Of a stretch of DNA of 64,000 bases, positions 7,900-15,497 are shown in pieces. The notes beneath the pieces were generated by a model. It worked only from the letters and a program-made list of their open reading frames with translations. It ran no database searches and was not told the origin of the DNA. Made by a program: the position numbers and the translations under genes. Within the stretch, counting starts at the first letter, position 1. Each line of letters begins with the position of its first letter. Source of the stretch: Thalassobacillus_A hwangdonensis (GTDB lineage: Bacteria > Bacillota > Bacilli > Bacillales > Halobacillaceae). The stretch lies in assembly GCF_042675915.1 (NCBI RefSeq), contig NZ_JBHTKL010000005.1, forward strand, positions 930,001 through 994,000, in the 5' to 3' direction.

Positions 7900-9001
7900 A
7901 TGGATATGGCAGAAATTCGTCATGAATTGGATAAAATGGCTAAGTTATTAGCGGACTTCAGGGGGTCTCTTTGACGTCGATGAGAAGAAGGCCCGCATTG
8001 CAGAACTAGAAAATGAAATGACCGCACCTGATTTCTGGAACGACCAGAATGCAGCGCAGAAGGTCATCAACGAAACAAATGCACTGAAAGACATGGTCGT
8101 AATTCTTGAAAAACATGAGGAAACCCATGAAAATCTTGAAGTTTCCTATGAGCTAGTCAAAGAAGAAGGCGATGAGGAACTGGCGGAAGAGCTTGTCGAA
8201 GAAGTCCAGCAGCTTTCTGCTGACCTGAGTCAGTTCGAATTGAACATGCTGTTAAGTGAACCGCATGACAAGAACAACGCAATTCTTGAACTTCACCCAG
8301 GTGCAGGCGGAACAGAGTCCCAGGACTGGGCGAGCATGCTTCTGCGTATGTACACGCGTTGGGCTGAGGATAAAGGTTTCAAAGTGGAAACGATGGATTA
8401 TCTCCCTGGTGATGAAGCCGGTGTGAAAAGCGTTACACTTCTGATCAAAGGTCATAACGCATACGGATATTTGAAAGCGGAAAAAGGGGTACACCGCCTC
8501 GTCCGTATTTCACCATTTGACTCTTCAGGCCGTCGTCACACCTCATTTGTATCATGTGATGTCATGCCGGAATTTGATGACGATATCGAAATCGACATTC
8601 GCACCGAGGACTTGAAGATCGACACGTACCGTTCCAGTGGTGCAGGTGGACAGCACGTCAACACGACGGATTCCGCTGTTCGTATTACCCACACACCAAC
8701 AAACACGGTAGTAACCTGTCAATCCGAGCGTTCACAGATCAAGAACCGTGAAAAAGCGATGAAGATGCTGAAGGCAAAGCTTTATCAGCTTGAAATTGAA
8801 CGACAGCAGCAGGAACTGGATGAAATCCGAGGAGAAAAGAGCGAAATCGGCTGGGGAAGCCAAATCCGTTCCTACGTGTTCCACCCATACTCCATGGTGA
8901 AGGACCACCGTACGAATAAGGAAATCGGAAACACCCAAGGCGTCATGGACGGAGATCTCGATCCATTCATCGACGCATACCTCCGCTCACAAATGAATTA
9001 A
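7900..9001 (+). CDS. prfB: Peptide chain release factor 2, expressed by programmed +1 frameshift
   Basis: RF2 recognises UGA and UAA stop codons and triggers peptide release. The first 24 codons run from ATG 7900 to CTT 7969-7971, where an in-frame TGA (7972-7974) stops the zero frame; a +1 slip continues at GAC 7973 for 342 more codons, giving 366 residues. The second part holds the RF2 stop-codon selectivity motif SPF (in RISPFDSSGRR) and the catalytic GGQ (in SSGAGGQHVN). An upstream GTGATC region with GAGGTGA is the RBS. The gene is intact, not a pseudogene: the shift site is the conserved autoregulatory device responding to RF2 level. Confidence 0.97.
7960..7975 (+). promoter_or_regulatory. 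prfB programmed +1 frameshift site
   Basis: An internal Shine-Dalgarno AGGGGG (7960-7965) lies 3 bases upstream of the slippery CTT-TGA-C (7969-7975). Sequence and spacing equal the canonical RF2 shift site: low RF2 makes the ribosome pause at UGA and slip from CUU to UUU. Confidence 0.95.
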
Positions 9002-9010
9002 GACAAACAG

Positions 9011-9043
9011 AGAGGATGCCCACACCAGGACATCCTCTTTTCT
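9011..9043 (+). terminator. Rho-independent terminator after prfB
   Basis: AGAGGATG (9011-9018) pairs with CATCCTCT, followed by TTTC. Confidence 0.8.
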
Positions 9044-9113
9044 TGTTACTGATTCATTAATAACGTTTACACTATTGTTCTGTTAAAATACATGTAAAAG
9101 GAGGACGTACATA

Positions 9114-9392
9114 ATGGAAAGAAAAAAATCAGATCCTCGATTTAAAATCGCCAACCGTGAAGCACTCATCGGCGTGGCGCTCGTCATTTTCAACTTCATC
9201 TGGTGGTACGCCTTCGCTTATGGACTCGGATCCAAACCACCGGAAGAATATACATTCATCTTCGGACTACCAGCCTGGTTTTTCTACAGCTGTGTCGTAG
9301 GCTTTCTCGTGATGGTGCTACTCGTTACTATCATCGTAAAGAAATGGTTCGTCGAAGTCCCATTTGATGAGGAAGGGAGGAGCGAACCGTGA
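9114..9392 (+). CDS. yhdT: YhdT-family (DUF997) membrane protein
   Basis: A 92-residue protein with two hydrophobic segments (about 17-37 and 51-76) and polar ends. YhdT-type proteins are usually encoded directly before the sodium/pantothenate symporter PanF, as here, where the two genes overlap by 4 bases (GTGA). A small accessory subunit of the transporter is the likely role, but this is inference from synteny. The start follows AAAGGAGG. Confidence 0.85.
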   Translation: MERKKSDPRFKIANREALIGVALVIFNFIWWYAFAYGLGSKPPEEYTFIFGLPAWFFYSCVVGFLVMVLLVTIIVKKWFVEVPFDEEGRSEP

Positions 9393-10825
9393 ACTGGGCA
9401 GTCATTTTACCGTTAGTCATTTTTCTTATTATCATTTTCGCAATCGGTTTTTGGGCGAGCAAGTCGCTCCGAACCACCGATAATTTCTTATCAGAGTATT
9501 TTCTTGGCGGCCGTCAATTAGGTGGGTTCATCCTCGCCATGACGATGATTGCTACATATGGAAGCGCCAGCAGCTTCATCGGCGGGCCAGGAGTCGCGTA
9601 CACGCAAGGACTAGGTTGGGTACTCCTTGCCATGTCCCAGGTTGCTACCGGCTATTTCGTCCTGATGATCCTTGGGAAAAAGTTCGCCATCATGGCGAGG
9701 AAATACAATGCTGTAACGCTGATCGACTTTTTGAAAGGTCGTTACAATAGCAAATGGGTTGTGCTCATTTCTGCCTTCAGTATCATCATTTTCCTATTTT
9801 CAGCAATGGCAGCCCAGTGGGTCGGAGGAGCAAGATTGATTGAATCGCTGACTGGCCTGTCTTATCTCGGTGCGCTGTTCATTTTTGCAATCTCAGTCAT
9901 CATCTACGTCATCATCGGTGGATTCCGTGCGGTCGCTTTGACCGATACGGTCCAGGGGATCATTATGCTGCTTGGCACATTGATTTTACTGATTGCTACG
10001 ATTGTTGCCGGTGGAGGAATCAGCAACATCATGACGGACCTGCAAGCGGAGAATCCAAACTTAATCACGCCATATGGTCACGATGGTTCTTTATCCGCTA
10101 CCTATGTATCCTCGTTCTGGATTCTAGTTGGTGTTGGCGTTGTCGGTCTACCGCAAGTGACCGTCCGCGCAATGTCCTATAAAAATTCGAGAGCGATGCA
10201 TCGCGCATTGATCGTTGGTACGATTGTCGTAGGGTTTATTATGTTAAATATGCATTTAATCGGTGTGTTCGCACGTCCGATTTTGCCAGGCATCGAAGTT
10301 GGGGATAAGGTCATGCCACTGATTGCATTAGAAGTGCTGCCGGCATGGCTTGCAGGAGTCGTTCTGGCCGCTCCGATGGCGGCAATCATGTCAACCGTCG
10401 ATTCGCTGCTCTTACTTGTAAGCTCTGCAGTCGTGAAGGACGTTTATCTCAACTATGTCGAACCGAAAGCATCCCATAAAAAAGTGAAGCGACTTAGCAT
10501 CGGTGTCACAGCTATCTTAGGAATCGCTGTCTTCCTGATGGCGCTCGACCCGCCGAACCTGCTGATCTGGCTGAACCTATTCGCATTTGGTGGACTTGAA
10601 GCAGCCTTCATCTGGCCGGTGGTACTTGGACTTTACTGGAGCAGAGGTAACAGCCAAGGCGCGCTCGCTTCCATGCTGACTGGAATTGGAAGCTACATTC
10701 TGTTCCACTACCAGTTCCCATCAGCCCTGGGCATGCACACCGTAGTCATCCCAGTCCTCCTATCTCTGGTGGCCTTCATTACTGTAAGCTTACTAACAAA
10801 AAGGGATTTGGAGAGCTTTGCTTAA
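9389..10825 (+). CDS. panF: Sodium/pantothenate symporter
   Basis: A 478-residue protein of the sodium:solute symporter (SSS) family with about 13 transmembrane segments. It shows the family patterns near residue 40 (YFLGGRQLGGFILAMTMIAT), the GPG loop (FIGGPGVAYTQGLGW) and, later, MAAIMSTVDSLLLLVSSAVV, which belongs to the core inverted repeat that forms the Na+ site. Pairing with yhdT points to pantothenate (vitamin B5) uptake. GTG 9389 overlaps the yhdT stop, so translation is coupled. No terminator other than hairpin repeat C follows. Confidence 0.9.
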   Translation: MNWAVILPLVIFLIIIFAIGFWASKSLRTTDNFLSEYFLGGRQLGGFILAMTMIATYGSASSFIGGPGVAYTQGLGWVLLAMSQVATGYFVLMILGKKFAIMARKYNAVTLIDFLKGRYNSKWVVLISAFSIIIFLFSAMAAQWVGGARLIESLTGLSYLGALFIFAISVIIYVIIGGFRAVALTDTVQGIIMLLGTLILLIATIVAGGGISNIMTDLQAENPNLITPYGHDGSLSATYVSSFWILVGVGVVGLPQVTVRAMSYKNSRAMHRALIVGTIVVGFIMLNMHLIGVFARPILPGIEVGDKVMPLIALEVLPAWLAGVVLAAPMAAIMSTVDSLLLLVSSAVVKDVYLNYVEPKASHKKVKRLSIGVTAILGIAVFLMALDPPNLLIWLNLFAFGGLEAAFIWPVVLGLYWSRGNSQGALASMLTGIGSYILFHYQFPSALGMHTVVIPVLLSLVAFITVSLLTKRDLESFA

Positions 10826-10867
10826 ATTATATAAATGAATCCATTGATACTACTGGGTAAAGTGGAA

Positions 10868-10970
10868 GGAAAACTGCGAGACTCCAGCGGGAATAGATGG
10901 GCGGCAAGACCCCACCAGGCGAAGCCTGAGGAGGCTTGCCCACATCCCCGCAGGCAAGCGAGTAGTTTCC
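10868..10970 (+). repeat. Hairpin repeat element, copy C
   Basis: Outer arms GGAAAACT (10868-10875) and AGTTTCC (10964-10970) enclose GACTCCAGCGGGAA, GGCAAGACCCCAC, GAGGAGGCTTGCC and a CCCCGCAGG block, close to copy B. It fills most of the space between panF and galU and may act as the panF transcript end. Confidence 0.8.
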
Positions 10971-10984
10971 CTGAAACGGTATCT

Positions 10985-11012
10985 TGTCATTAGGTAATGG
11001 ATTCCTTTTATT
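10985..11012 (+). promoter_or_regulatory. Weak sigma-A promoter candidate for galU
   Basis: TTGTCA (10985-10990) and TTTATT (11007-11012) are separated by 16 bases, about 20 bases ahead of the galU start. Confidence 0.3.
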
Positions 11013-11032
11013 CAGAAAGGGGTCAGCATTCC

Positions 11033-11902
11033 ATGAGAGTAAGAAAAGCAATCATACCCGCAGCAGGACTAGGCACACGCTTCCTCCCAGCGACAAAAGC
11101 AATGCCGAAAGAAATGCTCCCGATCGTCGACACCCCGACCATCCAGTACATCGTCGAAGAAGCGATCGATTCCGGCATCGAAGACATCATCATCGTCACC
11201 GGAAAAGGGAAACGCGCCATCGAAGACCACTTCGATCATGCGGTCGAACTCGAGGACAACCTTTTGAAAAAAGAGAAGTTTGATTTACTGGAAAAAGTGA
11301 AGCAGTCCTCTGACGTCGACATCCATTACATCCGGCAGAAAGAACCGAAAGGACTCGGACATGCCGTCTGGTGCGCTCGGAAATTCATCGGAGATGAGCC
11401 ATTCGCTATTCTCTTAGGTGATGATATCGTCCGTGCAGATAAGCCTTGTCTAAAGCAGATGATTGAACAGTTCGAGCAGACAGCGTCCTCGGTCATCGGT
11501 GTCAAACAGGTTCCAGAAAACGAAACACACCGCTACGGGATCATCGAACCTGAATCACAGGATGCTAATCTCTACAAAGTCAGGAATTTTATTGAGAAAC
11601 CTTCTATAGAAGAAGCGCCGTCCAACCTTGCTATTATGGGCAGGTATATTCTAACGCCTGAAATTATGACGTTGCTTGATGACCAGGACACCGGCGCCCA
11701 AGGTGAGATACAACTTACAGATGCCATTCAGCGGCTCAATCAGTACCAGCGTGTCTATGCTTATGAATTTGAAGGGAAACGCTATGATGTCGGTGACCAG
11801 CTCGGTTTCATCCAAACTACGATTGAAATGGCACTGGAGCGTGACGATATGCGTGAAGAAGTCATGTTAATGCTCCGAGAAATATTAAATGAACAACTTT
11901 AA
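11033..11902 (+). CDS. galU: UTP-glucose-1-phosphate uridylyltransferase
   Basis: The enzyme makes UDP-glucose from UTP and glucose-1-phosphate for teichoic acid glycosylation, glycolipids and exopolysaccharide. The product is 289 residues and starts with the nucleotide-binding signature KAIIPAAGLGTRFLPATKAM, with PKEMLPIVDTPTIQYIVEEA following and KEPKGLGHAVWCA in the substrate site. ATG 11033 is chosen because AAAGGGG lies about 9 bases upstream and the protein then begins in family register; an ATG 36 bases earlier lacks an RBS. A single-gene transcript is likely, since a strong terminator follows. The B. subtilis name is gtaB. Confidence 0.95.
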   Translation: MRVRKAIIPAAGLGTRFLPATKAMPKEMLPIVDTPTIQYIVEEAIDSGIEDIIIVTGKGKRAIEDHFDHAVELEDNLLKKEKFDLLEKVKQSSDVDIHYIRQKEPKGLGHAVWCARKFIGDEPFAILLGDDIVRADKPCLKQMIEQFEQTASSVIGVKQVPENETHRYGIIEPESQDANLYKVRNFIEKPSIEEAPSNLAIMGRYILTPEIMTLLDDQDTGAQGEIQLTDAIQRLNQYQRVYAYEFEGKRYDVGDQLGFIQTTIEMALERDDMREEVMLMLREILNEQL

Positions 11903-11908
11903 TCCAAG

Positions 11909-11943
11909 CGGTGCCCATCTAAAACGATGGGCACCGTTTTTTC
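11909..11943 (+). terminator. Rho-independent terminator after galU
   Basis: CGGTGCCCATC (11909-11919) pairs perfectly with GATGGGCACCG (11926-11936), followed by TTTTTT. Confidence 0.92.
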
Positions 11944-11982
11944 TATGCTGCTTTACCTCGTTAATGCGTTATCCTGATCGCG

Positions 11983-12011
11983 TTTACACCTTGTACCCCA
12001 AGTGATATACT
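11983..12011 (+). promoter_or_regulatory. Sigma-A promoter for the YitT-family gene
   Basis: TTTACA (11983-11988) and TATACT (12006-12011) are exactly 17 bases apart, each with one mismatch to consensus. The start codon is 87 bases further, leaving an untranslated leader in which I see no riboswitch. Confidence 0.7.
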
Positions 12012-12097
12012 CCTCTCTTGTGAGCATAAAAACAACACAGCAACGGAAGCTAAAGCAAGCATTCATTCATAAATTTTACAGCTTGAGGTGAGCAACG

Positions 12098-12970
12098 ATG
12101 ATGATGTCTCAGAAATACCGCAGAAAACCGATGCCGACACTGACACGAAACATCCTAGAATACAGCCTTGTCATCTTAGGATCGTTTTTCGTAGCATTGG
12201 CATTCAACGTATTTTTATTACCGAATAACATTGCATCCGGAGGCGTTTCGGGGATCAGTACGATCACTAAAGGTGTCTTCGGCTGGGAACCTGGAATTGT
12301 CCAGTGGGTGTTGAACGTACCATTATTCATCATGGGCGTGGTCATCCTTGGGAAAAATTTCGGTGCGAAATCGTTCGTCGGCACAATGGTTCTGCCCCTG
12401 TTCGTCTTGTTGACGAGTGGATTAGAATCGGTAACTCCGAACCCATTACTCGCTGCCATTTTCGGCGGAATGGGTGTCGGTTTAGGATTAGGAATCGTGT
12501 TCAGAGGGAGAGCATCTACCGGTGGCATCGACCTTGCCGCCCAAGTGCTCCACAAATACACGCACCTGCCACTAGGCATCTCGGTCGCGCTATTGGACGG
12601 AATGATCGTCATCACATCAGCGATGGTCTTTTCCCTAGAAGAAGGTCTGTATGCACTGATCGGACTGTTCGCGACAAGTCGTACGATTGATTTTGTCCAG
12701 GTAGGATTGAACACATCCAAAAATGTGATGATCATTAGTGATTATGTGGATGACATCCGTGAAGCGGTATTGAATGAAATCGATCGAGGAGTAACCGTAC
12801 TGAACGGTTCAGGTGGATTTACCGATCAAGAACGACGGATCGTCATGTGCGTCGTCCAACAGAACGAATTCATCAAATTGACACAAACTGTCAAGATGAT
12901 TGACCCCCATGCGTTCGTGGTCGCTATGAACGCTACAGAGGTACTTGGAGAGGGTTTTAAATCTTCATAA
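12098..12970 (+). CDS. YitT-family membrane protein (DUF161 plus DUF2179)
   Basis: A 290-residue membrane protein with five or six N-terminal transmembrane segments (about 22-205) containing NNIASGGVSGISTI and GRASTGGIDLAAQ, typical of YitT, and a soluble C-terminal DUF2179 domain (about 210-288) with GSGGFTDQERRIVMCVV. The family is widespread in Firmicutes; transport function is suspected but substrate is unknown. Three consecutive ATGs (12098, 12101, 12104) could serve as start behind GAGGTGA. It occupies the position of B. subtilis yvjA, just upstream of cccB. Confidence 0.9.
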   Translation: MMMSQKYRRKPMPTLTRNILEYSLVILGSFFVALAFNVFLLPNNIASGGVSGISTITKGVFGWEPGIVQWVLNVPLFIMGVVILGKNFGAKSFVGTMVLPLFVLLTSGLESVTPNPLLAAIFGGMGVGLGLGIVFRGRASTGGIDLAAQVLHKYTHLPLGISVALLDGMIVITSAMVFSLEEGLYALIGLFATSRTIDFVQVGLNTSKNVMIISDYVDDIREAVLNEIDRGVTVLNGSGGFTDQERRIVMCVVQQNEFIKLTQTVKMIDPHAFVVAMNATEVLGEGFKSS

Positions 12971-12987
12971 GTGGGATATAATATCCT

Positions 12988-13006
12988 TGATAGTGCTCTG
13001 CTATCA
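12988..13006. repeat. Short inverted repeat ahead of cccB
   Basis: TGATAG and CTATCA are 7 bases apart, downstream of a TATAAT at 12977-12982. It could be an operator; there is no T-tract, so it is not a terminator. Confidence 0.3.
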
Positions 13007-13034
13007 TACTTTACTTCGTTAGGGGGAGTAACAG

Positions 13035-13394
13035 ATGAAAAAGAAATTATTAGCTGTCCTTTTCGGCTCAGCACTTGTACTAGGTGCTTGTGGCGGAAAT
13101 GACGAAGGTGCCGAAGAGCCTGCAGATAACGGTGGCGACACTGGCACAGAAGAATCTGCTGGCGGTGACGTTGACGCAGCAGCTGCTGAAAAAGCATACA
13201 AGCAAAGCTGTGCGAGCTGTCACGGTGCAGACTTATCCGGAGGAGCTGGACCATCATTGAAAGATGTAGGATCCAAGTACTCCAAGGATGAAATTGCTGA
13301 CATTATCAAGAATGGTAAAGGAAGCATGCCAAAAGGACAAGCAACAGGCGATGACGTAGACTTGATTGCAAGCTGGCTAGCAACTCAAAAGTAA
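13035..13394 (+). CDS. cccB: Cytochrome c551 lipoprotein
   Basis: A small membrane-anchored c-type cytochrome that carries electrons on the outer face of the membrane. The 119-residue product has a lipoprotein signal ending LVLGAC, so Cys19 is the lipidated residue, then an acidic Gly/Glu linker (20-48), and a class I cytochrome domain with one haem motif CASCH (Cys59, Cys62, His63) and a likely axial Met98 in KGSMPKGQA. The ATG follows AGGGGGAG. In B. subtilis cccB also lies just before ftsE. A strong terminator isolates it. Confidence 0.93.
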   Translation: MKKKLLAVLFGSALVLGACGGNDEGAEEPADNGGDTGTEESAGGDVDAAAAEKAYKQSCASCHGADLSGGAGPSLKDVGSKYSKDEIADIIKNGKGSMPKGQATGDDVDLIASWLATQK

Positions 13395-13407
13395 AAAACG
13401 TACTTAC

Positions 13408-13445
13408 CCAAAAAAGCCCGACCGCCAAAGGTCCGGGCTTTTTTG
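13408..13445 (+). terminator. Rho-independent terminator after cccB
   Basis: AAAGCCCG-ACC pairs with GGT-CCGGGCTTT around a short loop and is followed by T residues. Confidence 0.88.
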
Positions 13446-13497
13446 TATGGGAATGGATGTAAAGATATTGTTGATGATCTATGGCGTTGAGGAGGTG

Positions 13498-13596
13498 AAA
13501 ATGGGCCGACTCCTGCGGGAAATGAAGAAAGACGAGACCCCACAGGGCGTTAGCCGAGGAGGCTCGTCATCTTCCCCGCGGAAAGCGGTCCATTTT
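13498..13596 (+). repeat. Hairpin repeat element, copy D
   Basis: Outer arms AAAATGGGCC (13498-13507) and GGTCCATTTT (13587-13596) differ from copies B and C but pair with each other at 9 of 10 positions. The core GACTCCTGCGGGAA, GACGAGACCCCACAGGGCG, GAGGAGGCTCGTC and CCCCGCGGAAAGC is conserved. It lies in the 476-base gene-free stretch between cccB and ftsE. Confidence 0.8.
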
Positions 13597-13632
13597 TTCT
13601 CCCTCAACATCCAAGTAGGAGTTCTGTGAAAA

Positions 13633-13792
13633 TTTGTCGAAAAGTATTTCAAAACAATGTCGAAAAATAAAGAGGGATTTAGGCGCATTTTGCAGAAATA
13701 TTAAAAATAATCCATAAATTGAAAAGAAACTGTAACATAAATTTGTCTAATAAACCAAACATGAGATGTTATAATGTAAAAGAATTGTCGAA
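13633..13792 (+). promoter_or_regulatory. ftsE promoter region with four Spo0A-box-like sites
   Basis: TTTGTCGAA (13633-13641), AATGTCGAA (13656-13664), TTTGTCTAA (13742-13750) and ATTGTCGAA (13784-13792) resemble the 0A box TTTGTCRAA. A consensus TATAAT lies at 13770-13775 without a good -35, and the third box overlaps where the -35 would be, the layout of Spo0A-activated sigma-A promoters. Binding is inferred. Confidence 0.45.
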
Positions 13793-13870
13793 GTAAAGTA
13801 GGAAGATTTGGCAATAGAGGAGATAACATCCTAAGAATTAACAACAATTGGAAATAAAGGTGATAAATAT

Positions 13871-14557
13871 ATGATTGATATGCAAGGAATTTATAAAACC
13901 TATCCAAATGGCGTAACCGCATTGAATGGGTTGGATGTACATATTGAGCAAGGAGAATTCGTCTATGTCGTCGGACCAAGTGGCGCAGGAAAATCGACAT
14001 TTATCCGTCTGATGTTCCGTGAAGAGAAGCCGACCAAAGGTTCGATCATGGTAAATAGCACGAATCTTAATAAAGTAAAAGAACGGAAGATTCCGAATTT
14101 CCGCAGAAACATCGGTGTCGTGTATCAGGACTTCAGACTGCTGCCAAAACTATCAGTCTATGAAAATGTCGCTTTCGCACTTGAAGTGATCGAAGAGTCC
14201 CCTAAAAATATCAAACGCCGTGTGATGGATGTTTTGGATCAAGTCCGTTTAAAAAATAAAGCGCGCTTCATCCCTGATGAATTGTCAGGTGGAGAGCAGC
14301 AGCGTGTGTCGATTGCACGTGCCATCGTCAACCATCCTCAACTACTGATTGCCGATGAACCTACTGGAAACTTGGATCCAGATACTTCATGGGAAATCAT
14401 GCAGATTTTAGAGGAAATAAACGCGACAGGTACGACAGTTGTCATGGCTACGCACAGCAAAGAAATTGTCAACACGATCCGCAAACGTGTCATCGCAATT
14501 GAAGATGGACAGATTGCTCGTGACGAGAAGCGAGGTGACTACGGCTATGAAGCTTAG
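13871..14557 (+). CDS. ftsE: Cell division ATP-binding protein FtsE
   Basis: FtsE is the cytoplasmic ATPase of the FtsEX complex, which transmits ATP-driven conformational signals across the membrane to peptidoglycan hydrolases. The 228-residue protein has Walker A GPSGAGKST (near residue 37), the Q-loop, the ABC signature LSGGEQQR (near 140), Walker B LLIADEPTGNLDP and the switch His in TVVMATHSKEI. ATG 13871 follows AAAGGTGAT. It overlaps ftsX by 11 bases. The long upstream region carries several Spo0A-like boxes; FtsEX of B. subtilis is known to affect entry into sporulation. Confidence 0.96.
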   Translation: MIDMQGIYKTYPNGVTALNGLDVHIEQGEFVYVVGPSGAGKSTFIRLMFREEKPTKGSIMVNSTNLNKVKERKIPNFRRNIGVVYQDFRLLPKLSVYENVAFALEVIEESPKNIKRRVMDVLDQVRLKNKARFIPDELSGGEQQRVSIARAIVNHPQLLIADEPTGNLDPDTSWEIMQILEEINATGTTVVMATHSKEIVNTIRKRVIAIEDGQIARDEKRGDYGYEA

Positions 14558-15443
14558 AACAGTCGGAAGGCACATTCGTGAAGGTGGAAAGAACGTGTGG
14601 CGAAATGGATGGATGACGATTTCATCTATAGGAGCGGTCACGACCACACTTTTACTTGTAGGGATCTTTCTTGCACTGATGCTCAACTTGAATGAAATCG
14701 CAGAAAAAGTTGAGAAAGATGTCGAAATAAAAGTATTAGTCGATCGTACCGTTGAAAAGGACTCCGAAGTCGAGGCAATTGGTGATAAAATCAAAGACAT
14801 TTCAGGAATTGGAACGGTCACATTCTCACCCAAAGAAGAAGAACTTAAGAACTTGATCGACAGTATGGGTGACGAAGGTAAGGCTTTCGAAATGTTCGAA
14901 CAGACCAATCCGCTGAATGACGCTTATGTCATCAAACCGGCAGATCCGTTGGATACATTGGATATCGCGGCTGAAATTGAAGGATTTGAAGGGATCCATA
15001 AGGTCAATTACGGAGAGGAGATCGTCCAAAGGTTGTTCAAATTCAATGAGTATGCCAGAAATATCGGGTTGGCATTGATCGTTGGACTTGTATTCACAGC
15101 CATTTTCCTTATTTCAAACACAATCAAGATTACAATCATTGCGAGAAAGCGCGAAATTGGAATCATGAAGCTGGTCGGTGCGACGAACAACTTCATTCGC
15201 TGGCCATTTTTCATTGAAGGTTTGATTTTGGGTGTTCTTGGTTCAATTATCCCGATTGCAGCGGTAGTGAGCGGTTATTACTACGTGTACTACAATTTGA
15301 GAGATCGAATTCAGTTTGAATTCATTCAACTGCTACCATTCAATCCGTTTGCACTCCAATTATCATTGTTGATTCTTGGAATCGGAGCATTTATCGGAGT
15401 ATGGGGCAGTGTGATGAGCGTACGTAAATTCTTGAAAGTATAA
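14547..15443 (+). CDS. ftsX: Cell division protein FtsX
   Basis: FtsX is the membrane partner of FtsE and activates cell wall hydrolases through its extracellular loop. The product is 298 residues: a short cytoplasmic N-terminus (MKLRTVGRHIREGGKNVWRN), a first membrane segment at about 24-45, a large extracellular domain (about 46-165) and three C-terminal membrane segments. ATG 14547 lies 11 bases inside ftsE behind GAGGTGA; in-frame upstream starts would run through ftsE without a conserved extension. The neighbouring secreted M23 hydrolase is a natural candidate for its client. Confidence 0.95.
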   Translation: MKLRTVGRHIREGGKNVWRNGWMTISSIGAVTTTLLLVGIFLALMLNLNEIAEKVEKDVEIKVLVDRTVEKDSEVEAIGDKIKDISGIGTVTFSPKEEELKNLIDSMGDEGKAFEMFEQTNPLNDAYVIKPADPLDTLDIAAEIEGFEGIHKVNYGEEIVQRLFKFNEYARNIGLALIVGLVFTAIFLISNTIKITIIARKREIGIMKLVGATNNFIRWPFFIEGLILGVLGSIIPIAAVVSGYYYVYYNLRDRIQFEFIQLLPFNPFALQLSLLILGIGAFIGVWGSVMSVRKFLKV

Positions 15444-15497
15444 AAAAGTGACGGAAACGGATTTTCTGGAGATGGAGAAGGGGGAGCATGGATCAGG

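Noticed and set aside
8018..9001. prfB as a shorter gene starting at 8018, or as a frameshifted pseudogene
   Set aside because: The upstream 24 codons, internal Shine-Dalgarno AGGGGG and CTT-TGA-C site are the canonical RF2 frameshift; the joined product has the full 366-residue length.
12988..13006. Terminator after the YitT-family gene
   Set aside because: The 6-bp inverted repeat has no T-tract and lies within the cccB promoter region.
13447..13629. 60-codon open frame across hairpin repeat D
   Set aside because: It overlaps the repeat core completely and resembles no protein; the RBS-like GGAGGTG is not placed for its start.
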